This document shows positions 1-10,843 of a DNA stretch of 64,000 nucleotides, one piece after another. The notes under the pieces were generated by a model. That model had not been told where the DNA came from. It made no database searches and saw nothing but the letters and a program-made list of their open reading frames with translations. The stretch's first letter is position 1; the number at the start of each line of letters is the position of its first letter. The translations under genes were made by a program, and so were the position numbers. This DNA is from Macrostomum hystrix (taxonomy: Eukaryota > Platyhelminthes > Macrostomidae): NCBI GenBank assembly GCA_950097015.1, contig CATNEN010000001.1:20761501-20825500 (forward strand). Reading direction: 5' to 3'.

Positions 1-270
1 AGTGACTCATCTCTCTAGTGACTCATCTCTCTAGTGTCTCATCTCTCTAGTGTCTCATCTCTCTAGTGACTTATCTCTCTAATGTCTCATCTCTCCCGTG
101 TCTCATCTCTCCCGTGTCTCATCTCTCCCGTGTCTCATCTCTCCTGTGTCTCATCACTCCAGTGTCTCATCTCTCTAGTGTCTTATCTCTCTAGTGTTTC
201 ATCTCTCTAGTGTCTCATCTCTCTAGTGTCTCACCTCTGCTATATCTTACCTCCCTGTGTCTCATCTCTG
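1..270. repeat. 16-bp minisatellite (AGTGTCTCATCTCTCT)n
   Basis: About 17 imperfect copies of a 16-bp unit, variants AGTGACTCAT and CCGTGTCTCAT. The array probably continues left of the window. It lies before the first tail exon of gene 0, the place where gene 2 carries its 13-bp TCTAATCTCAGTG array, so it is likely intronic. From 271 to 586 I see only degenerate pyrimidine-rich sequence and AT-rich DNA. Confidence 0.85.
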
Positions 271-586
271 TTCTGGCTGAGAACTTCTGTCTCATATATC
301 TGCCAATCTCATCTTGTCTCGTCTCATATCCTCTCAACTCACCCTCTCATCTCATCGTTTCACATCTATTGAGTCTGATCTCACCCTGTCTCATCATTCA
401 CCTGTCACATGTCCCCACTTTCAAGACTGCCCATTTTAGTATTATTATTCTTTCTTTAACTGACGGTGTTTATAGCTCGTAACTTAACCGATTCCAGACA
501 CGATTGCATACATTTACGAGTAGTTGAATCATGATTCTCTATCCCAACTTGTCAGTTTAACTAAACAGACGATAATTATTAAACAG

Positions 587-1178
587 GAATCTGGCGGTAA
601 CAGATTTGCCAATCAGCCCTACCAACGCATGGTTGGAAATGTTGAAGAGGTATGCAGTTCAGATCGATATTTGTTTATTTGAATTTTTTTGTAGTTTTTT
701 GTGAGTGTGACTGGGTGTCGGTGAGAGTGCACACTGCATGACAATAATAAAGTCACAGCAGGTATGAGGGTGGAGAGCGGAAGATCAGTTCACGCGTTTG
801 CCTCTCGCACCAATGTCCCGAGTTCGATTCTGCTGCGAGGCCACATTCATATGGGGCTTGTCGTGCAATTTACACCCTCGAGGGACAACCTCTAAGGCAC
901 AGTGAGAGTGTACACTGCCTGACGATGAGAAAGTCGGGAAAGTTGTACACACCTGTGTTTGTGCTTGCGTATGTGCGAATGTGTTGTTAGGGCCGGCGCA
1001 ATGGGCAGTATGTAATATAGTAAGCACGGGTTAGTGTTTGAGTAGAATGATCCAGAAGCTAGCTCGCCTGAGTTCATTATGTAACACAATTCCTGATTGT
1101 CACTTTTAGGAGGATGAAGCTGCGCGTACTGTTGCACCTGAGGAGTTTCAAACTTTAAACACATATGACGAACCCTGA
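587..1178 (+). CDS. Gene 0: last two cytoplasmic-tail exons of an upstream receptor paralogue (partial)
   Basis: Two short phase-0 exons, 587-649 (21 codons) and 1110-1178 (22 codons plus TGA). The first follows TTATTAAACAG and ends at GAG|GTATGC; the second follows CACTTTTAG. Together they encode a polar peptide containing PYQRMV and ending NTYDEP. This matches the architecture of the other genes' tails: small phase-0 exons with tyrosine motifs and a stop in the last one. YDEP fits the YDxP docking motif known for Crk-type SH2 domains. The membrane exon and ectodomain must lie left of the window. A SINE sits in the intron between the two exons. There is no transcript evidence and the exons are short, so the call rests on splice sites, phase and family resemblance. 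Confidence 0.55.
715..1015 (+). mobile_element. tRNA-derived SINE (type A), intronic in gene 0
   Basis: A degenerate tRNA-like head (GTTTGCCTCTCGCACCAA, then box-B-like GAGTTCGATTC at about 829) is followed by the body seen in other copies: GGGGCTTGTCGTGCAATTTA, GGCACAGTGAGAGTGTACA, GATGAGAAAGTC and ACACACCTGTGT. Bases 715-755 resemble the tail of a second, older copy. The same element recurs near 19.7, 38.1, 43.1, 47.8 (minus), 52.9 and 61.9 kb. Confidence 0.75.
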
Positions 1179-1559
1179 GCACGACTTTCTAACCTGTGGC
1201 ACTGGAATTTGTTATTCTCGTCTTCAGACTCTCTTAAACATAAAATTACGAGTATGTTCAAGTTGTTTCCTGATAATATCAAAACTGAGTTATTTTCTGC
1301 TACGGCAAATAGACTCTCTTCAAATTTTATTGAATCGAAGATTATACGCTACTAAATGTAGATACCACAAGCTATTTTTGATAAATCGATTAAATGATTT
1401 CAACATTTTTCGACCTTAAAAGTCATTATATTTATTATTACCTAGAGAGTTCTATTATTGATTAAATGTATTTTCTTGCCTTTGTTTCGGTTACTAATTA
1501 TTTTTATACTTATCTTATTTTCATAACATAAGAAAGTAGAAAGTCCCCACCCATCTAAC
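1179..1559. other. Intergenic AT-rich stretch, nothing recognised
   Basis: 3' flank of gene 0. An ATTAAA near 1461 could serve polyadenylation. I see no splice-flanked exon, RNA gene or repeat here. Confidence 0.4.
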
Positions 1560-2360
1560 CCTCATCACTTTCCATCCCCATCCTCCTCACTCCCCACCCT
1601 CCTCATTCCCATCCTCCTCACTCCCCATCCTCCTCACTCCCCATCCTCCTCACTCCCCATCCTCCTCACTCCCCACCCTCCTCATTCCCATCCTCCTCAC
1701 TCCCCATCCTCCTCACTCCCAATCCTTCTTACTCCCCACCCTCCTCACTCCCCATCCTCCTCACTCCCCACCCTCCCCACTCCCCACCCTCCTCATTCCC
1801 ACCCTCCTCACTCCCCATACTCCTCACTCCCCAACCTCCTCACTCCCCAACCTCCTCACTCCCCATCCTCCTCACTCCCCATCCTCCTCACTCCCCAACC
1901 TCCTCACTCCCCATCCTCCTCACTCCCCATCCTCCTCACTCCCCATCCTCCTCACTCCCCATCCTCCTCACTCCCCATCCTCCTCACTCCCCATCCTCCT
2001 TACTCCCCATCCTCCTCACTCCCCATCCTCCTCACTCCCCATCCTCCTCACTCCCCATCCTCCTCACTCCCCATCCTCCTCACTCCCCACCCTCCTCACT
2101 CCCCATCCTCCTCACTCCCCATCCTCCTCACTCCCCATCCTCCTCACTCTCCATCCTCCTCACTCCCCATCCTCCTCACTCCCCATCCTCCTCACTCCCC
2201 ATCCTCCTCACTCCCCACCCTCCTCACTCCCCACCCTCCTCACTCCCCACCCTCCTCACTCCCCATCCTCCTCATTCCCATCCTCCTCACTCCACATCCT
2301 TCTCACTCCCCACCCTCCTCACTCCCCACACTCCACACTCCCACCCTACTCACTCCTCAT
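1560..2360. repeat. 16-bp minisatellite (CCTCCTCACTCCCCAT)n, between genes 0 and 1
   Basis: Roughly 50 copies of a 16-bp polypyrimidine unit, with CCACCC, CCAACC and CATTCC variants. The same unit lies upstream of gene 2, between genes 3 and 4, and upstream of gene 6. It is entirely pyrimidine-rich on the plus strand, so any open frames through it are artefacts of the period. Confidence 0.95.
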
Positions 2361-2591
2361 CCTTTGCTTGGTAACTCTTCTAATTTTATTTCGGGTGATT
2401 TTGTGAAACACTCTCTAGAGCGTTGGCCTCAGGTGCCAGAAATTGGAGATTATATTTTTAATGACCCTTTTTTATTTCGATTTTTATCGCCATGCATTCA
2501 TCCACACAATGTCTGTATGAAACTTTTCTTGGAATCTTTAAGTCTAGACAAAGAGTTGTAAATTTCAGCTTTCATCCTTTGCTGTGCAGCA

Positions 2592-5500
2592 ATGTTCCTG
2601 AATTGGTCGAGTCTTTTGCTCCCATTGACGATCGCATTGTCTTTCGCATCTGCCGCATCAGTTTCCATGCAGCAGTCTTCAGGTGAGCTCATTAGGCAGG
2701 CTTCTCAAGGCGTTGCCAGTTGTCAAGAGTTTCACTGAGATCGGTGAGCATTTTGCCTGGCCTCTCATTTCAGATGTCGATGAAGCTGAAGCCACATTGG
2801 CGAGGCTGAGGAGAGCCGCCTGCAGTGCTGGCGACTGCCAGAATGGAGGCTTTTGCTGGCCGGGAACTGTGACTGACAGTGTGCCTCCGTGCCTGTGTGC
2901 TGAGGGCTACACTGGCGCCTACTGCACTGTTGTTGATCATCCTAGTGCAGTGGACTACTGCGCACCCGGACCAGAACCTCCCTGCAAAAACGGAGCCACC
3001 TGCAACCGAATCGCCGTCAGTCCCTTCTACAGCTGCAGCTGCGTTCCCGGATTCACAGGTGAACAATCACTTTGTTTATCAAGATAAATCCTGTATACCT
3101 TTTATTGGAAAAAAATTAATTAAAATTAAAATTAGTAAAGTATTTATTGTTCTTTAAATAATCCTCTCAGATTTTGACTCAACTTTGTGAGTATTTAATT
3201 AATCCACTGAGTTGTTTGAACAGTTTATTTCTTTAACACAGGCATTTATCAACAGTTTCACCACAATGGTTCTATTGCTGAGTTTCTTGAGCCATGGAAT
3301 CCATTGAAAGTTTTACTTTATTTCACGCATATTTTTAAAGACTAATGAAATTTTTACATATTCTTATTAGATTTCGCAGGACACGTTGACCCTGCGACTG
3401 ATTATAACGAGGCGGCATTTTATCGAATTAAGTCAGTTAGACTAAGGAAGTTGCCGGATACGACAGAAATTAGTGAATTCATCCCAGATAAGCAAAAAGT
3501 ATATTTCAGCTTGAAATATGAAAATCATGTAACGATTTTAAACAACCGCAGGCGACCACTGCGACATCAACATCGACGACTGCGCCAGCCGGCCCTGCAT
3601 CAACGGCCAGTGCATAGACCTGGTAAACAGCTACAACTGCAGCTGCTACAGCGGCTGGGAGGGCTCCAACTGTGGCACCAACCATGACGACTGCTTCGCT
3701 GGCGCCTGTCTCAATGGGGGCCGTTGTGTGGACGGCAACGGAACGTGAGGGCGGTTCATATCTGATTGCAGCATCAAACTATTACAAGAGTATATGTCTG
3801 GGTACGCCTTAGCAACAGTAGTGCCCACTATCCATGGAGACTTTGACCAAGCGGTTTGAGTTCTGGCTTTTGACTCAGAGATCTGGAGCTCGAATCTTGG
3901 CCCTAGGTAAACAGTTTGACTTCTTAAACCCAATTCCTAAGTGATTCAGTTCATCCTACTGTAAAATGGGGTGCCTGCATCCGCTGGGGTAGAAATTTCG
4001 GTGGGTGTCCGGCCTTCCCAGTCCACGGACTAAACAGCTGTACACAGCCACTGGAAGCGCCACGCAATAGCTTGGACTGTGCCACTGGCTGCACATTTTC
4101 CCCAACAAGGCTGAATTTAATTTCCAATTTTTCTCCTGACCATGAAGATCATTACCTATTAACCAACTGTGGTGTCTCCGCTTCCTTAATTAAACAGTAG
4201 TAAGCGTTAAGCCGAAATAAAGGGCAGATGGTAAGTCTGAGGTTCGAATTTGGAGCAATTAGGGGATGAAGTCGCCAATCTGAAGACAAGCTCCTGAAAT
4301 AAACACCTGAAATTAACGGTAGGGTTGCTGCCACCTTGGTCAGAAGGGTCGATTGTCTCGTAAGACTTCTCTCGCCATACACATATTAGAAAGTAGTTAA
4401 CACATGAAAGTCGAGACTCGGAGACAATTGTCTGTGGACAAGTTCCACACAGATCAAAGCGCTGCTGATAGGAGACGTAGATTAACGCATTATCAGTCCC
4501 TAGGAAATCGTCTCTTATCCAAGTCTCTTATTCCTCTAGAAAGCTAATTATTTGAATCAGTCTCGTATCCACGAGATTTCCTGAGATCTAGCGTAAGATG
4601 CCCTTATCCAAGAGAATTCCTAGCAATCCTAGATCACTATGGCAAGAGTTAGTCTCTTATCCAAGAGGGGTCCTTTAAGCCCCTTGATGCAGGAGACGTG
4701 TATCCAAACTTAAACCTGGTTGCTCTGGCTGCCGAAGGAGACGCTTATTCAAGCGTAACCAGTTGATCTCGATGTCCCGTGGGAAACTCTTCTCCAAGCG
4801 TATCCTGCAGTGCTCGCTTCGCCAGAAAGACACTGTTCTCCAAGAGTATCCTGCAGTGCTCGCTTCGCCAGTAAGACTCTGTTCTCCAAGCGTATCCTGC
4901 AGTGCTCGCTTCGCCAGTAAGACTCTGTTCTCCAAGCGTATCCTGCAGTGCTCGCTTCGCCAGAAAGACACTGTTCTCCAAGAGTATCCTGCAGTGCTCG
5001 CTTCGCCAGAAAGACACTGTTCTCCAAGCGTATCCTGCAGTGCTCGCTTCGCCAGAAAGACACTGTTCTCCAAGAGTATCCTGCAGTGCTCGCTTCGCCT
5101 GTAAGACACTGTTCTCCAAGAGTATCCTGCAGTGCTCGCTTCGCCTGTAAGACACTGTTCTCCAAGAGTATCCTGTAGTGCTCGCTTCGCCAGTAAGACA
5201 CTATTCTCCAAGAGTATCCTGCAGTGCTCGCTTCGCCTGTAAGACACTGTTCTCCAAGAGTATCCTGCAGTGCTCGCTTCGCCTGTAAGACACTATTCTC
5301 CAAGAGTATCCTGTAGTGCTCGCTTCGCCAGTAAGAAACTATTCTCCAAGAGTATCCTGCAGTGCTCGCTTCGCCATTAAGAAACTATTCTCCAAGAGTA
5401 ATTTGTTGATTTCGTCCTGTTAGTACTTCTCCTAGCTCAAGCCCGTTGTCCTGTGCGCCGGCCTTGTCCGACTCGCGACGCAGATGCTCTGAGTTTTTCT

Positions 5501-8500
5501 CACTCGGGTATCTCGTATTTATAGACAGCTTGGAACCCTTCCTCCTTTGCCATTGGCTAGAGTCTTTCACAAGCTCTCATTGGCTGGAAAGATCATGCAG
5601 GCGAAAATTCTGTGGGCGGGCCAAAACAGCCACGGAAAAACCGTCGAAATGTCTGCCACAGTTCTCCTAATACAGACACCCGAAAGAAACCAATACATTT
5701 CTAGCCTAGTAACTAGTGAATCTCCAGACAACGAACTCTCTTTAGGTTCAGCTGTGACTGCACAGGCACTGGGTTCTCTGGTAGCAGGTGCGAAGTCAAC
5801 ATCGACGACTGCGCACCGAATCCCTGCAGAAATGGAGCCACCTGTGTTGATGGTCCCAGAGATTACTCATGCGTGTGCCACGACGGCTATACTGGTAAAA
5901 CCTGTTCCACTGACATTGTGGACTGCAATCCCAACAAGTGCCAGAACGGTGGAGTTTGCTATGAACGCAGCAACCAAACTCTGTACAACAGCGCATTGTT
6001 GCCACCTCCGTTCAACGGCTCCTTCAGCTACTCGCTGGCAGCTGGCTTCGTGTGCGCCTGTCCAGCTGGTGAGGGATTAAAAATCAATACATTGTAAAGG
6101 CTAAGGAGAATCAAAAGAATTTCTTATCGTCAGGGAGTGTACACTCCCTCTGCGTTGGATGTTGACCCACTTAGGGCTTAAACTGTACTACGAGCCACAA
6201 AGCCTTCCACGGCTCGCTGTGACCTCGCTGTGGAATCGAGGTCAGGGACCGCTTCGATTCCAAATCTAAGTGTTATTCGCTGATGGAATAATTAAGTTCA
6301 AAAGCTGTTACCTAATTACCTAATTACCTAAGTTACCTAATCAACAGGTACCTACGGGGAAACCTGCTCTGTGAACCCGGACGACTGCGTGCTGCCCGGC
6401 ACCAACCAGAGCGTGTGCGCTCACGCCTCGAGCTGCACGGACGGCCTGGCCTCATTCACCTGCCACTGCCTGCCCGGATATGAGGGCGCCAACTGCTCGG
6501 TGGACATCAACGAGTGCGAGCTGTTCCGTCAGCCGTGTCGCAACGGAGCTGTCTGCAAGGACCTGCTGGCTGACTATGCCTGCACCAACTGCCCGTCAGG
6601 GTTCGGCGGCAAGAACTGCAGCGTCAGGCTGACCGGCTGCGACTCCGCGCCGTGTCGGAATGGCGCCACCTGCGAGCCGGTTCTCTTGAGGGAGCTGCCG
6701 ACACCTGAGCACAACTATCGGTGCATCTGCGACTCAGAATCAGACTTTGGTGGCCGCGACTGCTCCGTGCGGCTTCCGTCGTTCTCATTCGGACTGGGTG
6801 GCAACGTGTCCTCAGCGAGCTTCTCGTCTCTGCCTTCCGCTTCAAGTGCGTCTATTGGTGACTCATGGACAATCGAGCTGAGGCTGGTGACTTTGTCTCC
6901 GGGAGCGTTTCTGATGCTGCTGGGGAATTTGAGCGAAACAGCCGACACGGCTCGACTTCTTGTCTCTGTGAGTTCAAGAGCTGTGAAAGCCTTGCCGAAA
7001 AACCCTTTCAGAAAGAGTCGAACTCTCAAAGAGTCGAAGCATATGATCGAGTTTCTTACAAAGCAAAATGAGGTCAGACGGCTCTGTCGAATCTCTTTGG
7101 GACCATCAGATCGATGCCGCGGGTCGTCTCTCCGCCCAGCTGCTGCTCAGCAACGGCTCCCAGATTGCATCGCTGACATCTCCTGACTCGGTGGCCACTG
7201 GCAGGTTTGTCTATGTGAAGATCTCCGTGTCGATCTCAGGTCGCGCGTTGTCTCTGACGGTGGCGTCGGCTGTGAGGTCGGCATCGCTGAGCAGTGCGGC
7301 TCCCGTGCCGCAGCTGTCGGGCCAGCTCATCATCGGCGGCTTCAGCGGAGCTCCTTCAGCCCCAGCTCCTCGACCGGTTCCCGGAGGAAAGAAACGACTG
7401 AAACGGTCCGCGCCAGCACTTCCAGGCAGTGTTGCTTCGTCAGTTCCGCCAGGCTACACAGCCTTCAGCGGAGTTATTGCTGCTCCTCGACTGAACCGGG
7501 ACATGCCGCTGATTCTTGGCCCCGTGACATCCAGCTTGCTCGACGGCCTTCCAGGGGCGATCGCTGCGAGCGACTCGACCTCGGTAGTCGAGGGATTGGC
7601 GGTCACAAGGCTCTGCGACACTTTTGCACCATGCAAGAATGGAGGAACATGCGTTGATGGCTTCTACTACACATATTCGTAAGGCAGTGAATTTTGAGCA
7701 CCTTGTTTCTATGACAATTGAATGTATATCTGTGATGTTTTTACCTGTACCCCGCAGCTGTCAATGTCACAAGGGATTTTCTGGTGTGAGTTGTTCTGAG
7801 GACTTTCCCGACTGCAATCCGAATCCGTGCCAGACCGACGAAGTCTGTTTGGAGAGAAGCGACTCATTGAACTACAACCTGCGATTTCTTCCCTGGCCGT
7901 TTAATGAACCGTTCAGATATGAACTGGCTGCTGGTTTCAAGTGCATCAAATCGTATGGTTCGTTGTGAAGTTTTTGTTTAATCCCGCACCTTCAGGGGCT
8001 CACACTCTTAGATGAGTTTGAAAATTCTGCATGACAAAAATCTTTCAGGCTCCTTAGCCAAGTCAGATTTCCGCAGCTCCGGCTTCTTCTACGCAACCCT
8101 TGTCTTGTCGGCGGGCATGATTTGTTCAATCATCTTGGCTGGCATTGTTTTAGCCTTCCTATTTCGCTCGGTGAGAAAAATGTTGCTTTCGTTTTTTAGC
8201 ATTCTTTCTTTCAAATGCTTTCCTTGCTAATTTATAGAATTGATGTAGCATATGAGGGAGGCTGTTAATATTCTGGTAATACTCGCGCACTACGGCTGTT
8301 TTACATACTTTGTGTTGTAATAATTGATTTCGCACTAATGCTCAGACTCAGGCGCTTCATTTCACTCCCCACAGCAAAATTGAAAGTGAACCTAATGTGC
8401 AGGTGTTTGGGTTAAAAAAAGATCGTCTTAAAAATGTCTTAATTGAAAATTTATTTAAGAATTTTCAGCAACTTTGAGGCATTTAGCACTGCGATAATAG

Positions 8501-8991
8501 GACCTCGTGTGGCACAGCTTGACAAGCATTTCCTGCTTCATTTAATAGGGCCGGCTGACACTCAGCAAGCCAGGTCAGCCGAATCCAAACTCATCGAGTC
8601 AACCTAACGTGAGCTCTCATTACCCGAGCACTCTGAGTGATGTTTGCCTTCAGAGTTTTACAATAATGTGACACGGACAACAAATGAATTTCAGCGCAAT
8701 GGCCTCACATGTGATTCGGAGGGGGCCTACACCACTGCCAGTGTGGACCTCATTATCTCGCATGTATGTCGACTGCTGCATATTTTCCTGCGCTTTCTCT
8801 GAGACCAGCTTCGGATTTGAACCTGACTGAGTCCCATTTCTGCGTCCTTCCACCTTAAGGGCAATAGAATGCGTCAGGCAGGTGCCGCCGATGCAGCGGA
8901 AGGTGGCGACCCGGTCTACGAGATGACAATGGACCAGCAGTATGCCAACGTGGGCCCTTCAAACACCACAACCACCTTTCAGCTCGCCTAG
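2592..8991 (+). CDS. Gene 1: EGF/LamG transmembrane receptor-like protein, 10 exons, one apparent frame error
   Basis: Exons: 2592-2682, 2774-3058, 3552-3744, 5746-6068, 6349-6967, 7110-7678, 7758-7957, 8049-8170, 8695-8763, 8860-8991. The ATG opens a signal peptide ([18 protein letters not shown]) 23 nt after a conserved AG acceptor. RLRR follows, then two EGFs (exon 2), five more EGF-like modules to the end of exon 4 region including a PFN variant, three in exon 5, one LamG split over exons 5-6, an EGF, a second PFN module and one helix (about [17 protein letters not shown]). The tail contains [13 protein letters not shown] and QQYANV. A furin-type RLKR lies at 7395-7406. Compared with genes 2, 4 and 6 it lacks LamG1 and the following EGF. 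As read, the exon 4-exon 5 junction is one nucleotide short of frame, through loss, assembly error or unseen splicing. If corrected the protein is about 868 residues. Probably a surface receptor or adhesion molecule; ligand unknown. Confidence 0.72.
3826..4065 (+). mobile_element. tRNA-derived SINE (type B) in gene 1 intron 3
   Basis: A tRNA-like head with A-box-like GACCAAGCGGTTTGAG (3844-3859) and B-box-like GAGCTCGAATCTTGG (about 3886-3900). The body includes CAGTTCATCCTACTGTAAAATGG, GCTGGGGTAGAAATTT and CCACGGACTAAACAGCTGTAC (sequence fragments within each motif only). A second copy occupies the same intron of gene 3 (20868-21115), so insertion preceded that duplication. Bases 4066-4430 hold no recognised feature apart from another weak B-box-like GGTTCGAATTTGG near 4240. 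Confidence 0.65.
4430..5400. repeat. 46-bp tandem repeat array in gene 1 intron 3
   Basis: From about 4790 to 5400 some 13 copies of a 46-bp unit repeat, each with the PstI core CCTGCAGTGCTCGCTTCGCC followed by AAGACACTGTTCTCCAAG. Units differ at a few positions. From 4430 to 4790 lie diverged pieces with the recurring TCTCTTATCCAAGAG and GTATCCA motifs. Because 46 is one more than a multiple of three, the same 46-residue peptide repeats in all three minus frames ([34 protein letters not shown]). The array sits just downstream, on the minus strand, of a promoter-like block at 5505-5630. Confidence 0.9.
5505..5630 (-). promoter_or_regulatory. Promoter-like block (GC box, two CCAAT boxes, TATA box) reading toward the 46-bp array
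   Basis: On the minus strand, in order: GCCCGCCC (about 5612-5620), AGCCAATGAGAGC (near 5580), TAGCCAATGGC (near 5555) and a TATA box CTATAAATACGAG (near 5512-5524). The spacing is that of a classical RNA polymerase II promoter, and it points into the 46-bp array. It may be an LTR or a decayed retroelement promoter inside gene 1 intron 3. No LTR ends were found. Confidence 0.45.
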
Positions 8992-9423
8992 ACTGATAAT
9001 ACGTGATGCTGACCACAGAGGTCCTCAGGAAACTGGTGTGAACTATTATTAGGGCCACTGGAACCCTTCAGCCTTCAATGTAACCTTGCAACTTCCACTG
9101 GAACCCAACAGCTTCACTGGAACGATTTTGATCGAGTATCGAGTGTGTCCCTGGTTTTTCGTAGCCTTGCCGTAATAGTTAAAATTTCTTCACTGCAGTT
9201 TAATGTAGTTTCACAAGTTCACATACCGATTTTAATCTTGATTTCAATTTGCTCTTTTAAGTGCCAGTTTTGCCTGTCGATACAGCAGCTGTTTTCACTG
9301 CTTCCTTCACAGCAGGTCTTCAGACATTAATGGGTCCACCTCAAATAATATTTCAGGAATATATTTTCATAATCTCGCAAGTCTGCGCTAAACTACTTTT
9401 TTCTTATTTTCGTTTCGAAACGA

Positions 9424-9429
9424 AATAAA
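9424..9429 (+). terminator. Candidate polyadenylation signal AATAAA for gene 1
   Basis: First canonical AATAAA after the gene 1 stop codon at 8991, 433 nt downstream. The intervening 8992-9423 and the following 9430-9590 contain no recognised gene or repeat. Confidence 0.4.
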
Positions 9430-9591
9430 AGTGTATAAACCAATCAATTTTTTCATACATTTTGAGTAGCTCACATACCTATTTCATTTCAATTTGAATA
9501 ACTTTTTGCAAATTGCTTGCATGACATGTGTGCTATATCAATTTGGTGTTTATCTGCTTCTTAGATTAGTAGGATAGAATGAATGCAGTAG

Positions 9592-10600
9592 ACCACTCCC
9601 CCTTCCTTCACACTCACCATCCTCCTCACTCCCCATCCTCCTCACTCCCATCCTCCTCACTCCCCATCCTCCTCACTCCCCATCCTCCTCACTCCCCATC
9701 CTCCTCACTCCCCATCCTCCTCACTCCCCATCCTCCTCACTCCCCATTCTCCTCACTCCCCATTCTCCTCACTCCCCATTCTCCTCACTCCCCATCCTCC
9801 TCACTCCCCATCCTCCTCACTCCCCATTCTCCTCACTCCCCATCCTCCTCACTCCCCATCCTCCTCACTCCCCATCCTCCTCACTCCCCATTCTCCTCAC
9901 TCCCCATCCTCCTCACTCCCCATCCTCCTCACTCCCCATTCTCCTTACTCCCCATCCTCCTCACTCCCCATCCTCCTCACTCCCCATTCTCCTCACTCCC
10001 CATCCTCCTCACTACCCATTCTCCTTACTCCCCATAATCCTCACTCCCATCCTCCTCAATCCCATCCCCATCACTCCCCATCCTCCTCACTCCCCATTCT
10101 CCTCACTCCCCATCCTCCTCACTCCCCATCCTCCTCACTCCCCATTCTCCTTACTCCCCATCCTCCTCACTCCCCATCCTCCTCACTCCCCATTCTCCTC
10201 ACTCCCCATTCTCCTCACTCCCCATCCTCCTCACTCCCCATTCTCCTTACTCCCCATAATCCTCACTCCCATCCTCCTCAATCCCATCCCCATCACTCCC
10301 CATCCTCCTCACTCCCCATTCTCCTCACTCCCCATCCTCCTCACTCCCCATCCTCCTCACTCCCCATTCTCCTTACTCCCCATCCTCCTCACTCCCCATC
10401 CTCCTCACTCCCCATTCTCCTCACTCCCCATCCTCCTCACTCCCCATTCTCCTTACTCCCCATAATCCTCACTCCCATCCTCCTCAATCCCATCCCCATC
10501 ACTCCCCATTCTCCTCACTCCCCATCCTCCTCACTCCCCATCCTCCTCACTCCCCATCCTCCTCACTCCCCATCCTCCTCACTCCCCATCCTCCTCACTG
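9592..10600. repeat. 16-bp minisatellite between genes 1 and 2
   Basis: About 60 copies of CCTCCTCACTCCCCAT with CATTCTCC and CTCCTTACT variants. A larger block containing CCCATAATCCTCACTCCC and CCCATCCCCATCACTCCCC appears three times (about 10030-10080, 10250-10300, 10460-10510), so the array grew partly by duplication of roughly 200-bp segments. Confidence 0.95.
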
Positions 10601-10843
10601 GCTGCACATCTGGCCAAGCCGTGTCTGTCCGGTGTCTCTTTGGTCAGTTTTTTCTTTTAGAATATAATATTTAATGAAATTGTGGAAAGTTCTCAATATT
10701 GACTAAGAATTCTCAAAAAAGCGAAGAAAAAAGTATTTTTTGCGCTGCCTGAATTCGCCCAATGCCTGAAAAGAAACTGCATTGTTCATGAAAGTCTCGC
10801 CAATGAATTGCGAATTTCAGCTGTCATTCCCAGCATAGCAACA

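Noticed and set aside
6371-7186. Single 271-codon frame ending after [17 protein letters not shown] and DCIADIS
   Set aside because: The first 199 codons are exon 5. The rest reads through the donor TCT|GTGAGT at 6967, while the true LamG continuation is in another frame from 7110.
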